6,338 bases of DNA, taken from assembly GCA_031550455.1 (NCBI GenBank), contig JAVBOQ010000168.1:1-6338 (forward strand), in the 5' to 3' direction. A program made the translations under genes and the position numbers. Below are positions 5,526-6,338 of the stretch, piece after piece; the stretch's first letter is position 1, and each line of letters opens with the position of its first letter. Below the pieces are notes generated by a model. It did no database searches, was not told the origin of the DNA, and worked only from the letters and a program-made list of their open reading frames with translations. This DNA comes from Avichristensenella sp031550455 (lineage in GTDB: Bacteria > Bacillota > Clostridia > Christensenellales > Aristaeellaceae).

Positions 5526-6338
5526 CTACTCCGCGATCGACCGCAGCACGATCGCCGGCGCGTCGCCTGCCCGGCCGTCCGTCTCGTACGTCGGCGCGTC
5601 GCCGCGCAGGTCGCCGTACACCGTGCGGATGTCGCCCGGCTTTATGTCGGTCTGTGCTGTCAGCACGACCCAGACTGGATTGCGCCATGTGCCGCGGTTC
5701 GGGTTGTCGGTGAAAAACAGCGCGCACGGGAACCCGCCTACGTCCGAAAGCGCGACCGCCTGACCACGGAAAAAGACGGCCTGGCCAGCGCTGCCGGAAA
5801 CGTCCCCACAAATCGCTTCGTAGTTCGCGGCGGTCAGTTCCCGGGCGGTCTTCCGGTACGCCGCCTCGAGCGCCTCGCCGGACAGCCGCCGCTCGACCGC
5901 GATCTCCATCCCGCTTTCCTTGCGGCCCTCGGCGCTCGCGGTCAACGTATAGGCATAGGTCGTCTCGCGGCGCGTGCTGACCGTGTAGGCGTGCCTGCCG
6001 TCCGCGTCCGCGCGGCCGCGCAGGGTATCGGTCGCGGTGCGCAGCGCCAGTTCGGCGTTGGGCAGCGTCTGCACTTCAATCGTGAATGTGTCGGCGAAGG
6101 ACACGCCCGTGAAGTCTAAAAGCGCCACCGGCGTGGCGATGCCGTCGTCCGGCACCGGCGCGGGCGTCGCGGCCGCGCCGTGCGCGCCGTCCGCGCCGAC
6201 GCGCGCGCCGAGGAACGTCAGCGCGGCCATCGCGGCGCGGTTCGCCGCGTGCAGCGCGTCCGCCAGCTGGCCCACACCGGACGCGGTCAGCGCGTACTGC
6301 GCGCCCTGGCGGATGGTGGCCAGGCGCGCGAACGTAAC
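5526..6338 (-). CDS. Protein with an Ig-like and an OB-like domain, 5' end outside the window
   Basis: The frame is open from the right edge to the stop at 5526-5528, so 270 C-terminal residues are visible and the start is unknown. An internal GTG at 6275 is a possible start but has no good ribosome binding site. Numbered from the edge, residues 1-52 are alanine-rich and probably helical, and 53-70 form a low-complexity Ala/Pro linker. Residues 74-151 look like one Ig-like beta module beginning LDFTGVSF, and about 152-270 form an OB-like domain with FFRGQAVALSDVG in place of the relative's VQYTGQVISVS. The order Ig module, short Tyr/Ala-rich helix, OB-like domain matches the C-terminal half of the 520-residue secreted protein, so the two are probably paralogues. 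No enzyme motif is visible, and cellular location cannot be judged without the N-terminus. Confidence 0.75.
   Translation of the reverse strand, partial: VTFARLATIRQGAQYALTASGVGQLADALHAANRAAMAALTFLGARVGADGAHGAAATPAPVPDDGIATPVALLDFTGVSFADTFTIEVQTLPNAELALRTATDTLRGRADADGRHAYTVSTRRETTYAYTLTASAEGRKESGMEIAVERRLSGEALEAAYRKTARELTAANYEAICGDVSGSAGQAVFFRGQAVALSDVGGFPCALFFTDNPNRGTWRNPVWVVLTAQTDIKPGDIRTVYGDLRGDAPTYETDGRAGDAPAIVLRSIAE

Noticed and set aside
5493..6119. Plus-strand open frame of 208 codons near the right edge
   Set aside because: It overlaps the minus-strand Ig/OB protein, begins inside repeat copy 2 and shows no domain.
1..6338. CRISPR array
   Set aside because: The only short direct repeats are the two units at 139-182, which have no spacers; the other repeat is a dispersed palindromic element.

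Overview
The window is most likely a piece of chromosome from a GC-rich, probably uncultured member of the Firmicutes (Clostridia). This is inferred from strong AGGAGG-type ribosome binding sites, GTG starts, a Firmicutes-type tributyrin/S-formylglutathione esterase, secreted proteins ending in an OB-like domain typical of clostridial genomes, and a palindromic intergenic repeat. All five complete genes and one edge-truncated gene lie on the minus strand. Only a transposase fragment at the left edge is on the plus strand.

In transcription order (right to left) the window holds: a partial protein with an Ig-like and an OB-like domain (5526-6338, its N-terminus outside the window); hairpin-rich repeat copy 2 (5381-5520); a 520-residue secreted protein with two Ig-like modules and a related OB-like C-terminus (3788-5350); an FrmB/EstA-like serine esterase (2995-3759); hairpin-rich repeat copy 1 (2811-2976); and a tightly coupled set of sugar phosphate isomerase/epimerase (1948-2784), MalF-type permease (1056-1982) and MalG-type permease (187-1059). 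At the left edge, visibly lower in GC, is the C-terminal end of a transposase (2-130), followed by a 21-bp motif repeated twice in tandem (139-182). This is probably one end of an insertion sequence that abuts the permease gene.

The epimerase and the two permeases overlap and are probably translated from one mRNA. They look like part of a carbohydrate uptake and catabolism operon whose solute-binding protein and ATPase are not in view. The esterase could remove acyl groups from imported or extracellular carbohydrate, but only its position suggests this. The two Ig/OB proteins look like distant paralogues.

The most interesting feature is the intergenic element, present twice in the same orientation. 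Each copy sits between the stop codon of one gene and the ribosome binding site of the next. The copies share several hairpins, and one stem shows a compensatory base-pair change (C-G to T-A), which suggests selection on a folded structure. Copy 1 also contains a 15-bp long-range stem that competes with two of the local hairpins. No intergenic stretch exceeds 300 bases, and I saw no tRNA, rRNA or CRISPR.
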